Shown: one piece after another, positions 11,541-24,400 of the stretch | How the letters are laid out: every line of letters starts with the position of its first letter | How positions within the stretch are numbered: position 1 is the stretch's first letter | NCBI GenBank assembly: GCA_023846275.1 | Contig: CM043870.1 | Location: forward strand, 2,231,527-2,295,526 | Direction: 5' to 3' | DNA length: 64,000 nt | DNA from: Vanilla planifolia | Taxonomy: Eukaryota > Streptophyta > Magnoliopsida > Asparagales > Orchidaceae | Made by a program: the position numbers and the translations under genes | The notes under the pieces: model-generated | The model's database searches: none | Told to the model about the DNA's origin: nothing | Seen by the model: only the letters and a program-made list of their open reading frames with translations

Positions 11541-13760
11541 AGATTAAACAGTTTGTTCAACCTTAAAACCACAACAAATACAATTAATTATGTGAATCAA
11601 AGAATGTGATGCACAAATCTAACAAATATTGACCTTAGTTTGAATTTGACAAACAACTTGAGAAGATTTGATTATTGTTGCACATGTGCCTTTTATAGTG
11701 ACTATAAATGTTTGTTTAATCAAACATACACCACCACCTGGAATGCACACACTTGCTAGAGCATGTAGCACTAATCATCATATATTGCAATGTTGCTCCA
11801 CCTTTCTCACATGATTGAAAAGGTCTCTACATCACATGTTCTTTTTATCTCCATCTGCATGCAATCTCTTGAACCATTTTATGTTATTGTATTCTAGTGT
11901 ATTACTCACTTGCAATATAGTTAAACCTCTATCTATCTCCACACTCAATAAAAACTCTATACAAATCACTAATCATCTACCTTTTTAATTTTATCATTGA
12001 TCTCTACAAATCTTGAGAACTCTACCTTCAATTAAATACTTCTAATATCTCAATCATTGAAATCAATTTCATGTTTGTGTCAAACATAAGCCAAATATCA
12101 ATCAAAGGTCGCCTAACACTCGACAAAAATGTGAATACATAGTGATCTGATCCTAAGAATCTTACGTTAAGACACTATTTCTCATACTAACTATACCCTT
12201 ATCAAATACCCCATGTGTTAGACTACTCCCTAACAAAGTATTTTTGTAGAATGAACATCTAGAATCTAAAATCTAATATGAATCATCGATATATAAAGAT
12301 ATAGTAAAAAAATGATCACTATTATCACTATTTAATAAAGAAAATCTAATCATAAATGATTTTTTCTCTTTATTTATTTATTTTTCATTATTAATAACTT
12401 CCACAAGTCATGGATAATCCTTTATCATATGACTTTCTTTGCCAAAAACAAAGTACGTCCTCTTGTATCTTGACTTAGAACAACCCTCATACCTTCCTAT
12501 GTATTATGCTTCTCCCTTCTACTTGTACTTTGACCACCGTCCTTAGCAATCAAATCTTTATTATCACCTGAAGCCTTATTGTAATTGTTCCTTCTTCACT
12601 CATTTATTAACAAAGTAAAGACCGTCTCTTTCAAGATAAGGGTATCCTTTTTACATAATAATGTTGTCACAATCTAATTAAAGATGATAAAAAAGCTAAC
12701 AAGAGAAGTGTTTTGTCATCTTTCTAAATCTTCAAATCAATATTCTAATGAACTCATAAAAATATGCATTGGTATTTCTCAAAAAGAAGTTACTATTTCT
12801 TTAAAAAATAAACGATTTATCAGTGATATGAACTTGTATTGTCTAACTTATTCTAAACGTACCACGAATTTGTCATCCAATGACCTCTTGAATTGTCCAA
12901 GATATGAACTTGTATTGCACAAGATATCGTGATCTCATTCGAAGGAAGCTAGGCTATTGGTTTCGTTATCCCTGACCTTTGAAAACCTTCAGTTATATTA
13001 GAGACCATAATTTTTCTAGATAAAAGTTGTTCATTCAAGATCCCAATCTCGATCATCTCTTATCTGCAATTGTTGCCTGTCAGTGACCTCCACTTGCCAA
13101 TCGGTAGCTTTCGTAGTTAACCAATTCTTGTTATACGACAACCTCAATGACCAAACCTTTGTCGATCATTTTGGCTCATATTTTAACTGAAACAACAAAA
13201 ACATAGCATCTCCACCTTAGGCTACTACAACTACAATGTTGACTTCAGCTATTGATGTCGTTGCCACCTCCACGAAAATTTTGCCATTACCATACCACAA
13301 TGTCAAACAAATCCATGCAACCTTCATAGATTATGTGATGTCATCAATGATCATGATATTATAAGATCTAATTGTAGTTCTAATACCACTTTTAATGGAT
13401 CCCCCGCCACAGTGTGTGCAAACTATCTAAAAGAAATACAAATTCAAATAAAAAGTATCATATCAAAGACAAGAATTTAACACATTGCAACTCTAGTTGG
13501 CCTGTTGTTCCTAAGAGATGCTCTATATTCCTTTTATCAAATAAACAATATTTTATTTCTTTATTTTTTAATTGAGGCCTTTTAAGCAAGACAATATATA
13601 TATAATAAGTTCAATACTCCCAAAACACAACCATTAAACCCAAAATGTGCATCATAAATGAATCAAATTAACTCAAGGATCACTATAAATCTAATTATAA
13701 TTATGTGAATCACAAAATACAAAATATAAACCTAACAAAAAAAAATCAAATTTGGCAATA
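11541..13760 (-). mobile_element. Decayed Ty1-copia-like element, gag part
   Basis: On the minus strand, 13388-13377 reads TGGTATTAGAAC, a 10-of-12 match to the initiator-tRNA-Met primer-binding site. Downstream (12.9-12.45 kb) the broken frames look gag-like. At about 12450-12400 they give GKESHMIKDYP, resembling a CCHC zinc knuckle that has lost its cysteines. Short blocks around TTATGTGAATCA recur at about 11575 and 13702 at roughly 70% identity by eye, which could be LTR remains flanking the element. No protease, integrase or reverse transcriptase was seen, so the copy is strongly deleted. Element borders are approximate. Confidence 0.45.
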
Positions 13761-14601
13761 AACAAATCCATGACATGTGAACAAACAAAATTTCTATAAC
13801 TAGTTCAATTCATAACTTTTCATTAAAAAATAAGCTACTTCTTAAGACCAAGTTCCCTTGACATTGAAATTGGTATTTACCCATTCTTTATCTTTTGTGT
13901 TATAACAATATTACAAAAACATCATGCTATCTTTCAAACAATATCATCATTATTTTTTCTTTTATTTTCTTTATTAAAAGAAATAAAAAACAATTTAATT
14001 GTAACACAACTTAATCTAAACATATCAAACGTATAACTTTTCATTAACAATTAACAACAATATTTTTTTTGAACCTATATTTGAAATAAACTGACTTAAT
14101 ATCTAGCTATATATGTGACAAACGAACCCCAATGAGAATTATAGCATAGGCAGCCCGGGAACACTGATTAAATCTTGTTCACAGAAAATATTTGCAACAA
14201 TATTCAAGGCATTTCAAATAACATTAACATAGATGTTCTTGGTCCCTTAAACTCTTTCCAAGGAAGAATAGCTTTTTTTACCATTAATTTGTAATAAAAT
14301 TAATGAGAATGAACTTACACGGAAGGAGATCTCATGCCTAGTGCTCAGATGCAATACCTGATAAAAAAACAAAAGCATTATAGAAGGTTACAACTTGTAG
14401 CAATTCCATAACATTAATAGATTTCAGTTTAGCATACCTAAGGCAAAGGTATCAACCCAAATAACATGAAAATTTTCTTCTTTTTTTTTTCTTTTGCAGG
14501 TAAATGAAACATGATAAAGAAATGTTTTAAGGACAAACTGCACAATTATTTGACTGTCGCTGGCTATCAAGTAAGTTCCTTAAATCCAGAGCTCAGAGTA
14601 C
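13761..14601. other. Downstream flank of the RING gene
   Basis: AT-rich DNA holding the 3' untranslated region and polyadenylation area of the minus-strand RING ligase gene. Exact transcript end not determined. No other feature recognised. Confidence 0.4.
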
Positions 14602-17600
14602 CTAGGAGCTGGTGCCATAAACATGAATCCTATCCTCAATATGTTTCTTACAGGCAGGACATGTACGATTTCCCTTCTCCCTATGGCTTTCATTGCAACT
14701 GTGGCATAAAACCTGGTGAGCACAAGGCAAGAACACCACTGAGACCTCATCCTCCCTGCAGAACCAACAAACCCTGTGGTTATTGCTCCTCGGTAGCTCT
14801 CGTGGGATTGGGAGGACTTTAGGATTTGATTCTACAAGAGGCTTCAGTGCATCGGCTTCGCGAGTTTGGTTGAGCTGGGAAGCAGCGACTATCGCTCGTA
14901 GCCGAGATAGTTCTTCTTCCAACCTATGAACGTCATCCTTGTATCTTTGGAAGTCAACTCCTATCTTATGGCGCAAACCTTCCTGTCTTCGCTTGCAGCT
15001 AGCTTCAGCAACATCCTTGGCTCGATGCTCCTCCTCAAGTGCTACAAGAGCTTCTTCCTTGGCTTTCACTTCTTGCCTCCATCGAACCTACATGGATAGG
15101 ATTTTTTCGTCGACTATATTGTCAGTTCAAGGTATCATAGAGTGTAAGAAAACATTGTGCAGATGGGGATCAACTATGGCATTTAACTTTAATGTTACAT
15201 TCAATGAACACTAAACAAAAATTCTCAATCCCTCTAAATGTTTAAATTCCATTAAAATGATATTTTCCCAACACATGATGAAATATGTCGGACTACTAGA
15301 ATTTATATATATATATATTCCTTGTGTTGAATAAAAACTAAGAAAAAAAACTGATAAAAATCACTCAAACAATGAAATATTTCACATGAATCTGAAAAGT
15401 TGTGTGGATTTAATAATAAAGAAATTAGCTTACAAATTATAACCTGGTTTTGAATGTATTTAAAAGAGAAGTTTCAAAACACAATAACTTTGCAACTGAA
15501 TTTCATGACAATTCATTAGAATAACAATGAGGGTAAATTTCTTGTGAATCATAAACTTCCACGAAAACAAGCCAAATTCCATTTTCTATCATTCCATGTA
15601 CTCTTAGAGTAATGTTTTAAGTTACATGTTTAATCACAAAGGAACATATATAAAAGCAAAGAAATGGTGCATGCTTACTCATAAAAGGAGTCAAAATTCT
15701 AGCGTACCATAACTTTCTACAAAAACATGCCAAGCTTCATTGTCCAACACAAATAGACGCAAGCAGAGTAGATTCAATAACTTTTATATTCCTTTTAGTT
15801 GCATGCTTGTTCACAAAAGAAGATACAGAATAGCAAAGAAAGTGGTGCTCAAATTCATTTAACCATAAATTCAATTTCAAATCAATTTTTTTCTATCTAT
15901 TTACAGAAAAGTAAAACTTTGATCGAATCAACAAAGTATGATTTGTGTAAAATTGAAATGTTCAGATGCACTACATAGAAAATAGAACTTAAAATTGCCA
16001 CCAACATTTAATCCCAAACCCTTGACTGCTTAACCCCTAATCCAATCCCAAAAGGTAACCAAATTTGTCGTGCAGCAGAAGCTTGATTAATCTATGACTA
16101 AGCTAAGCAAAATGGTTTCACCCAATAAATATTCAACAAAACAACTGTCTTGACAAGCTTCTCATAATAACCTTTTTAAATAAGAACTTTTTCATTCTAC
16201 AAAACACAGGCATCGTGTAGAACCGATTTCAGTTGAATAAGTTGTGCTGTTCTAAAAATTAGATTCATATACAATAGAACTTCACCAAACTTAACCTGAA
16301 GCAAATGATCCTTCAATCCAACATCATGTGCACTTCCAAAATTCAATCATTAAAACTTTAAAAAAAAATGTTGACTCAAATTTCTATAGGCTTTATTGCA
16401 ATTCTTTCATGTAGTAAAAGAGAAAAAATGATGTAGATTTCATGAAAGTGATATGTAAAAATAATGGGTACCAACCAATTTAGAAATATATATAATTCCT
16501 GCATAATGCATCCATAAAGAGGATAAATTTTACTAAGGAAATACCAAATTTAAAATCAATAGGAACAACACTAACCTGCCAATGGATTAAGTGACTACAA
16601 TTCATAAGAAGCCCGTATGGGTGCAAAAAACACAAATGAAATGTATTCAAAAGCTACTTGAAGAAAAATATACACTCCCATGGCATGCTATAAGCATGTC
16701 AACATAAGTATAAGCCCATATTGATGGAGAGAATAACAGCGTCTATGATTCAGAGATAACGTGCGAGTGTAACCAAAAGAATCGGAACTCAAACATTGAA
16801 AGAAGTGGTTATGCTACTGTTTGTTCTGCAAATTCCCATTGCTAGGCATTGGATATGCATTGACTGAGTGATGGCAGTAAGCAGGCAGCCAAGTAATTGC
16901 TACAACACCAAGTTCTAGTTGTAACAAAGTAACTTAAGGGGGGTGAAAGGAAAAAAAAAATTAGTGAATTGGGTGATTATGAAGGGTGGAAATTGGGTTA
17001 AGAAGGATAGAAAAAAAAGGGATAACACTAAACAAATGAGTTAATAATATTCACCAAAGAGTTGTATAAGGGCAAAAAAAACCATTAAGATTCACCTAAA
17101 CTCAAGCCACTGACAAAAACATAAAAAAAAAATAACTCAAACAATCAAATTACATCCTTACATTTTAGATTTTTTATTCTATTTATACAAGTTCTTCCAT
17201 TACAACTACCAAAACTCATTAACATCTACTAACACATTTTAATAAAGTACTAACACTCAACTTTTTGTAAAATAATCAAACACTAATACTACCTTACAGC
17301 TAAATAAACTAATTAGAAGCTTCATATGTTTATGCAAAGTTCTAATCATAATTTTTCATTTATTCTTTGTTTGACTCAAAATTAGTTTTATATGGACTTT
17401 CATACATAGCTTCGTGTAATGCAATTCATGTTATAACGAATAACTTGTTAATTCAATTTAAGTTTAAATTACACTTGCTCTTCATAATTGCTTCTTTATC
17501 TCTTGCATCACATATGCATCCTACCTTACAAGCATCAAGATTCAGAAAATTTACAAGCAAAATTAAGTTATCTCAATGGATCAACGATATTAGAAATAAT

Positions 17601-19589
17601 AAAAAGACCTCAAGCACATATCCATAATTGATTATTTTAGATAGCACAACACAACAATAATATCAGAATGATAGATAACAAAGACATCAAAAACACACTT
17701 CAATTTGATCTAGTTAACAAAACAATCAAGAATCTGGATGCAATCTACTTCAACGACAAGACCGAAAAATCGTCTCAACACATACCAAAGATGTTTTATG
17801 GGAAAAAAGAAAAAACATAACAGTTGACCTCGTTGACCTTGGGGTTGTAGTGTTTGGTGAGGAGATTGTTTAAAAAAATGTTCAGTTTGGGTGCTACTGA
17901 TAGCAAGGTGTCCAAAATCTCAAAACTCGAGTAATCAGAATAGGCAAACAAACTTGAAGAGAAGCTTCACATTAACAAGCCCATGCACATATAAACCAAA
18001 TCATTAAGAGTATCCCCTCCAAAAGTTTACCCACGCACCTCAGCATGTCTTGTGGCCTCCTGCAGTTCAGTCAGCTGTTGCTGCATCTGCGCAATCTTTT
18101 TCCTCTTTTCAGCAATCTCCTCTTGCAACTTTTCCTTCTGCTTTTCCCATGCCATGAGCTTCTTCAGACACTTCTTCTCCCTCTTGGTGACCTCCATACA
18201 AGCAGTGACTGATTCAGAGGCACTCAGCTTTGATGCCTCCATCTCCGCCCTTATTTCTGCATTCTGTGTCTCAAGCTTCTTGACAACTGCATTGGCGCGA
18301 TCCACCTGCCCACTAGCCTTCTTCAAAGCAGTCTCCATTTCTGCAAGCCTCTTTAGAGTTGAGTCTTCCAATGCCTGTTTACCCTTCATAATCCTCTGGT
18401 TTTCCTCCCTCTCTAGCCTCAGAATCCTGAGCTCATGGAGGTCGCTGCTCAGCTTTCGAGCAGCCTGCATGGCTTTCTGCTGTGCCCATTCCTTCCTCTC
18501 TTTAACCTGGCCTTCCAGCTCACGTATCTGACGGATAAGGTCCATTATCATCTCCTTCTTTTGGTCCTGCAACTCCTTATCCGCATCCTCTTCATCCTGG
18601 ATCCTCATAGATTCCATCCTTTTAAGCACAGACTGCACCACATCCTCTGCCTCTTCATCCTCCATCTGCTGCCTTTGCCTGACCAACATCTTCATTTCTG
18701 GGCAATATTCAGTAATATGCTGTTTCAGTATAGATTTCAGAGCAGGCGGTGTATCAGAACGTTTAATGCTTTCGGTTGGCTGGATTACAACACCATTTGC
18801 AGTGGCACCTGCATCGCCCCCAAAATAATCACCGCCAAAGGCATGGAATTGGCAAGAAGAAGCAGTATGATAAGAAGCGTCGTTGGCAAGGGGGTAGGCT
18901 GGAAAGGGGAGCGAAGGGAGCTCGATAGTGCTTGCACGGTTAACCTGAAGACCGCTCATAAGGAGACACCACATAGCCTCACCACGGGAGAGGTCCGGGC
19001 GGGAATGTTGAAGAAGGCAAACCATGCCAGCCAAGGAGTACTCCTCAAGGCGGCGGAGGTCAGAGAATGCACCTGCTGGGGGATCCCCGTCGGCGGCAGT
19101 GGCGCCAGCTTCAGTGTTCAGGTAGGTAAGGGCATTCTGAATTATATTCGAAATAACGTCCATGGCACCACAGCAATGGCCATTACAAAGAACAGCACGA
19201 AGAGCTAGGGTTTCTTCATAACCGAGTGTGACCAGGCGCGATATAGCCTCCTTGTAGACGCAATCGAGGTTATTGATCACGATCTCCTCTAGCTGCTCCT
19301 CCGTGCAGTAGCCCCACCCCGATTCATCGAATCCTGCAGGGTTAGGATTATACGCAGACGCGGGAGATCCGAGATTAAGGTTGAGACTAGGAAGAGCGCT
19401 AGCAGTGGAGGAGCCCGCGAGGACCAGGCCGGGATCTGTCGATGGGACGGGGGTGGGAAAGGAAGCGGAGGAGATCTTAGAGTTGGTGGGGTCGGAGGTC
19501 AGCGAAGTAACCGGAGGAGGGCGGGGTACGTTCCGCTTCCGGCCTATTGCGCCAGCGCGGAGGGTCTTCTCCCGAGCGTTGACGCCCAT
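14602..19589 (-). CDS. MIP1: RING E3 ubiquitin ligase, MIP1/RF4/RF298 family
   Basis: Two exons on the minus strand, 19589-18039 (517 codons) and 15087-14602, join in phase 0 at ...TRHAE|VRWRQE... and give 678 residues. The start MGVNAREKTLR resembles the usual MG-x-x-x-REK start of the family. Residues 88-160 (GWGYCTEEQLEE onward) and 178-220 form the plant-specific helical region (PIR2-like). About 300-600 is charged coiled coil. A C-terminal C3HC4 RING has ligands C624, C627, C639, H641, C645, C648, C660 and C663, followed by a 15-residue tail. Family members are RING-type ubiquitin ligases; Arabidopsis MIP1 was named for binding the meiotic protein MND1. The substrate is unknown. The length is close to MIP1 (about 700) and shorter than RF4/RF298 (about 800), so MIP1-like is favoured, but orthology is not proven. 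The 5' end of exon 1 is GC- and CpG-rich, unlike the surroundings. Confidence 0.93.
15088..18038 (-). other. Single intron of the RING ligase gene
   Basis: A 2951-bp intron. The donor is GAG|GTGCGT at 18038 and the acceptor is ATGTAG|GTTCG at 15088 on the minus strand, and both keep the reading frame. It is AT-rich, with a TA microsatellite near 15303-15318. No coding sequence or recognisable transposon was seen inside. Confidence 0.8.
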
Positions 19590-19790
19590 CCAATGCGATC
19601 GGGGGAAGGAAGGGCGAAGTGGTCCAAAAAGAATCGGTGATGTCGACGGCGGAGGCGAGAGAACTTTATAGGCGACGTCGGTCAGGAATGGTTAAGCTGT
19701 TCGGGAAGAGAAGATGACGAGGAAAAGGGCGATGTCGAGTGGCGCACTGGGAGTCGGAAAAGCCGACCTAGGAGGGCCGTTGGATTGAAA
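18800..19790. promoter_or_regulatory. CpG-rich 5' end and promoter area of the RING gene
   Basis: This is the only extended GC- and CpG-rich stretch in the window. It covers the first third of the coding exon, the leader and the proximal promoter (about 19590-19790) of the minus-strand RING gene. Composition drops abruptly to AT-rich beyond about 19800. Such a 5'-high GC gradient is common in monocot genes. No clear TATA box was seen. Confidence 0.55.
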
Positions 19791-20039
19791 AACAGATTTG
19801 TTTGTTAAAAGTTTTTTAAATATGCTATTTTTTATAATAAACATAAAAGAACTACTAATACTTTAAAATTTGTGTAAAGATTAGTATTCATGCTCAACAA
19901 ATATTAGTCATCTATTCTTGATCCATTACATCGCCTATGTGACTTATATTTATTGTGATCGATATAATTTTGTTTCAATCATTTACCTTGATTTAGACAA
20001 TTTATCTGTATTATGTTTTTTTATTCGTACATAATTGTC

Positions 20040-23000
20040 CTCGTCTTCTCTTTTAGATAATACAATTTGAGTAATCATGCATATTTCCTCCTTACCCACA
20101 ACCCTTTTTCTAATCTAACACTCACCCAAACCTCCATCTATCATTTGTCGATAATGTTTTCTCTGTCAAGGATCAACACTCTCTTCTGTGTGTCAAATTT
20201 CTCATTTGACAATTTTCATAATTATTTAACTATTTTTGCATGTTTTTTATGCCTCGGACATTAAATGTTCATTTAATATCATAATATTTTTCTTAGATTA
20301 TTGTATTTGTGCATTTCTCTTAGATTCCACATTGTGTGAGACTTGGTCTTACTACATTAAGATAATTATTTGTTTAGTTCATCCCATTTTGACCAAAGTG
20401 AGTTTTGCTCTTAAAATGTACTTTGATATTTTAAAACTGTCTCATATATAAAACTCGTAATCATCCTTGTATAGTTGATATGACATAATTTATTCTTATA
20501 CCTTTTCACCTAAAGGTATGTTAAGATCTATCTCTTGTTAATTATTCATTTTTTATGACATTAATGGACGATCACTCTCCACCTTATTCAATTATGAGTG
20601 TTACAGAGCCATTGGATTTCATTTTGTTTATCTATAAACAACATTGAACTGGATAAGATAACTTTTCTTTGTTATTATATTTGTGATGGCATCTCTCTAA
20701 ATCAAGATATTGTCCACTTGGATTACTTTATATTAACCTAAGTGAATTCTATTTCCAAAAGATAACTTTGCAACTAAAGATTATCATATCACATATAAAG
20801 CAAAAAATCAATATTTTATTTCTAACATGGAACTACTCATTTATGTATCCTTTCATCTACAATGCAATTAAGAGCTACTTCTCATCTTAAGAATCATCTC
20901 TTCTTTGTAGTTAATATGAAACTATTTATTCCTATATCCTACCACTTAAAATCCTATGAGAAGTTACTCATCATCTAATAAAAACTCTTCATATGACATT
21001 TTGTAATAATCACTCATCATCCTCTTCAATCATGGACGTTAAAGATCATCATCTTTCACATTAAGTAATGACCTAATCTTGCCTTAGGTCACTTCATGTT
21101 AAGTCCAGTGAGACTTGCACTCAAAAAATGCTTCAACATCTTAATATCACGATATCATATATAAAGTTAAGAATATTCTCATCATAGTTGACGTGGGGTT
21201 ATTCATTCTAGTACCCCCTCCACCAAAAAGTTTACCACAAACTACTCTTTGTCTAATGAATCTATTCGTGTGATATCACTTAATGATAACTATTCAGTCC
21301 TTTAATATTAAGTGTTACAATGCCACCAGCCTAATAATCCTTGGATTTTTTATTAGAAACTAAAACACCATGGTTAATCTCTTATATGTATATTTTCTTA
21401 AACTTAAATATTTCTCTATTATAAATGAGATAAATATAAGTTTTAACATATCATCATATATTATGTTTTCTTCTATCATGAGTATTATAAGCCTAGCAAT
21501 TTTCAATTGCTTTATCCTTCAACCAAATTATGCTAAAATAAGTACTATTTTGATACTACACATAAGATGACCTTTTCTCTTGATGTTGATGTATCATTCC
21601 CTTGAGTCACCTCATTCCTATCCAATAGTCCCAAAAGGCACTTGTATCATAAGACCAAGATATTAGATATGAAGCCTAGAACCTTCCTTACATAATTAAC
21701 ATATGGCTATTCATTCTTTTATCTTTTCACTTAGAAGCTTATTAAGAGCTACTCATTGTCAAATAGATCCTCAACATCATATGTCTTTTGATGATCACTC
21801 TTTTTTATTTTTAATTTTTGGTGTTATAGCACCACTAGCTTACATATTGTGTGATAACCTTATCTAATTATATTAGGATATTACCTTTTTGGGTACCTTA
21901 TCTCGACTCATGTAGAGTTCTCACCCAAAAGATTTCTCAACTAGTACCATAGTATCACATATAAAGTCAAGAATCTTTCATTTGTAATCAATGTAAGACT
22001 ATTCATCATATACTCTGATTATAAATATTTTGAAAAATACTCTTTATAGAATAATTCCTTTACTTTAGACTTCACCTGATAATTAGTACTTATCCTATTA
22101 ATTTATAACTGTTATAGGTCTATTAATGTTTTCTTGGTTTATTTTTTAACTACATTAAGCTCAAGAAGGTACAAGTTTGAAATCATAGTTGTAATGTCCC
22201 GATCTCATCTGTTGAGATATTATACTCTTGGACCTTATATTGACTTAAGTAAATTTTACCTTAATGCGTGTCTTGATATATTAAACCTATGATGTTTTTT
22301 AAAATATATAAAATCTTTATTCTATAGTAAATGTTGAATGATTCATCTATACATCCCTTCACTTAGAAGTCTATTAAGTATCACTCTTTGCTCGATGATT
22401 CCTCTCCTTGGGACCTCACCTAGTGATTAAACCTATCCATTTCAATCCAAAGTGTTATAGGCTAAACATCTTTAGCATTGTGAGATGACTTGGGTTTACT
22501 ATGTGAATGTATTTTTCTATTAAGTTATGACATTTTAATTAAAGTGAGTTTTGCCACCAAGAGATGTTTGACATCTTAGAACCATTGCATCACATTTAAA
22601 GCACTTAATTTTCTCTAAATAGTTGATATTTTACTCTTCATTCTTATGTACCTTTACATAAAAATATGTTATTAGATGTTTCTTTTGTAATTAATGCTCT
22701 TTATGAGACATCACTTATTAATTACTCATTGTCATCTTTAATCTCGCATGCTATATTCATAGGATTTCATAAGTTATGATAATTTGGTCTTACTATGTTA
22801 AGATATTTTATGGTCACCTTATCTTATCTTATTAGATTTTTTCTAAAAAGTTCTCAAACATCTTAATAACATGGTCATCATATAAAGCCTAAAATCTATC
22901 TTCTACATACAATGTGAGACTATTTATTCTTATACATTTTCACCTAGAAGTCTTCTAAGAACCACATCTTATTCAATGATTTCTCTTTCTTGGACATCAC

Positions 23001-24400
23001 TCAATGATAACTCATTGTCTGCATGAAGATTATAAGCCCATTAGTTTTTGCATGGTTTGTCCTTAAACTATACTAAATTAGATGAGATACAACTTTAAAA
23101 ACATGATTTTGATGACCTAATCTAATTATGTTAACATATTAACCCTTTAGTCACCTAATCTTAACTCAAGTGGATTTTTTCTCAAAAAGATATATTGATA
23201 CCTTAAAACCATGATATTACATGTAAATCTCAAAATATTTACTTTGTACATTATGTGAAACTATTGATCCTTATACTTTGCCTAAAATCTTGTCAACGAC
23301 TTATCGTAGGAGCGTCTAACATTAACTTACAAACATATATCTATTGGTATCACACTAGTTTCATAAGTCTACCTATACAAAATTTGGTTAAAAATTGCTT
23401 TAAAAAATATTCAAAATTGAATCTTTTGTTGATTTTGTCACCTTTCATCATCCGTCTCCATTTGTCGTCATTTGTCACTATCACCGCTGTTGTTAGCAGT
23501 CACTATTATCGCTCGAGCCAACCTCCATAGTCACATGTCCCAAATAAACTCGAGAACACTGTTTGATAAGCTCGACCCATGCCTACCCATTACCTGCGAT
23601 GATCTTCTCGATCAACTCCGACCCACATCAACCAATTAGTCCACATTGACTGATGCAGTTTTTACCAAGTGGGTTTTATCACCAAAAGGTATCTTGACAT
23701 CTCAAGACTATCATATCACATATAAAACTAATAATCTTCCCTTCATATACTATATGAAACTATTCATTCATGTACCCTTATATCGAGAAGCTATAAGGAG
23801 TTACTCCTTATTTGATGAATATTCTTTATTATATATCACTTGGTAATCACTTATTATTTTTTTTCAAGCTTGGATGTTACATACCAATTAACTTTATTAT
23901 TTTGTGATGATTAGTCACATTATGTTGAGGTATTACTCTCTTGGGTCAACCCATGCTTACTAAAGTGTATTTTAATTCTAATTTAGCTTAACATCATGAG
24001 AGCATGATATTATATTTAAAACTTAGAATCTATTCTCGATAGCTAATGTAATACCATTCAATGCTACACTATCTATAGGCCATTAGAAGTCCCTTATTAT
24101 CTGATAATTCCTTTTCATAGAATATCATCTAGTGATCACTTCTTACTTCAATCCTATGTATTATAAGATCACCAATATTAACATGGTTTATCTTTAAATT
24201 ATATTAAACTGTAGGAGATACAACTTTAATATCATATTTGTGATAGCTTGATCTTATTATTATGATGTATTATATTCTTAAATCACCCTATGTTGACCAA
24301 AGTGGGTATTTCTCCCAAAACTTACTTTGACATCTTAACATCATAGTATTACATACAAAGCTCAATTTTTTTTCTAAATAGACAATTTGGGATTATCATT
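20040..24400. repeat. Degenerate satellite-like tandem array, about 12 monomers
   Basis: A block with the order AAGTGAGTTTTRCTC, then ACATCTTAARACCATG, then ATCACATATAAAGC, then TGTGAGACTATTCATTC, then CACCTAGAAG, then AGAGCTACTC, then TGATCACTC recurs in the same orientation. The ATCACATATAAAG position falls near 20441, 20787, 21152, 21666, 21955, 22290, 22587, 22878, 23213, 23722, 24020 and 24342. Spacing is mostly 290-370 bp. The two longer gaps hold an insertion (23285-23640) and probably a missing or altered monomer (21.2-21.6 kb). Differences look transition-rich and CpG is nearly absent, as expected for an old methylated array. No frame is open. Confidence 0.8.

Noticed and set aside
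18435..19208. Plus-strand open frame of 257 codons
   Set aside because: It lies opposite the RING ligase exon, has no family resemblance and reflects the GC-rich coding strand below it.
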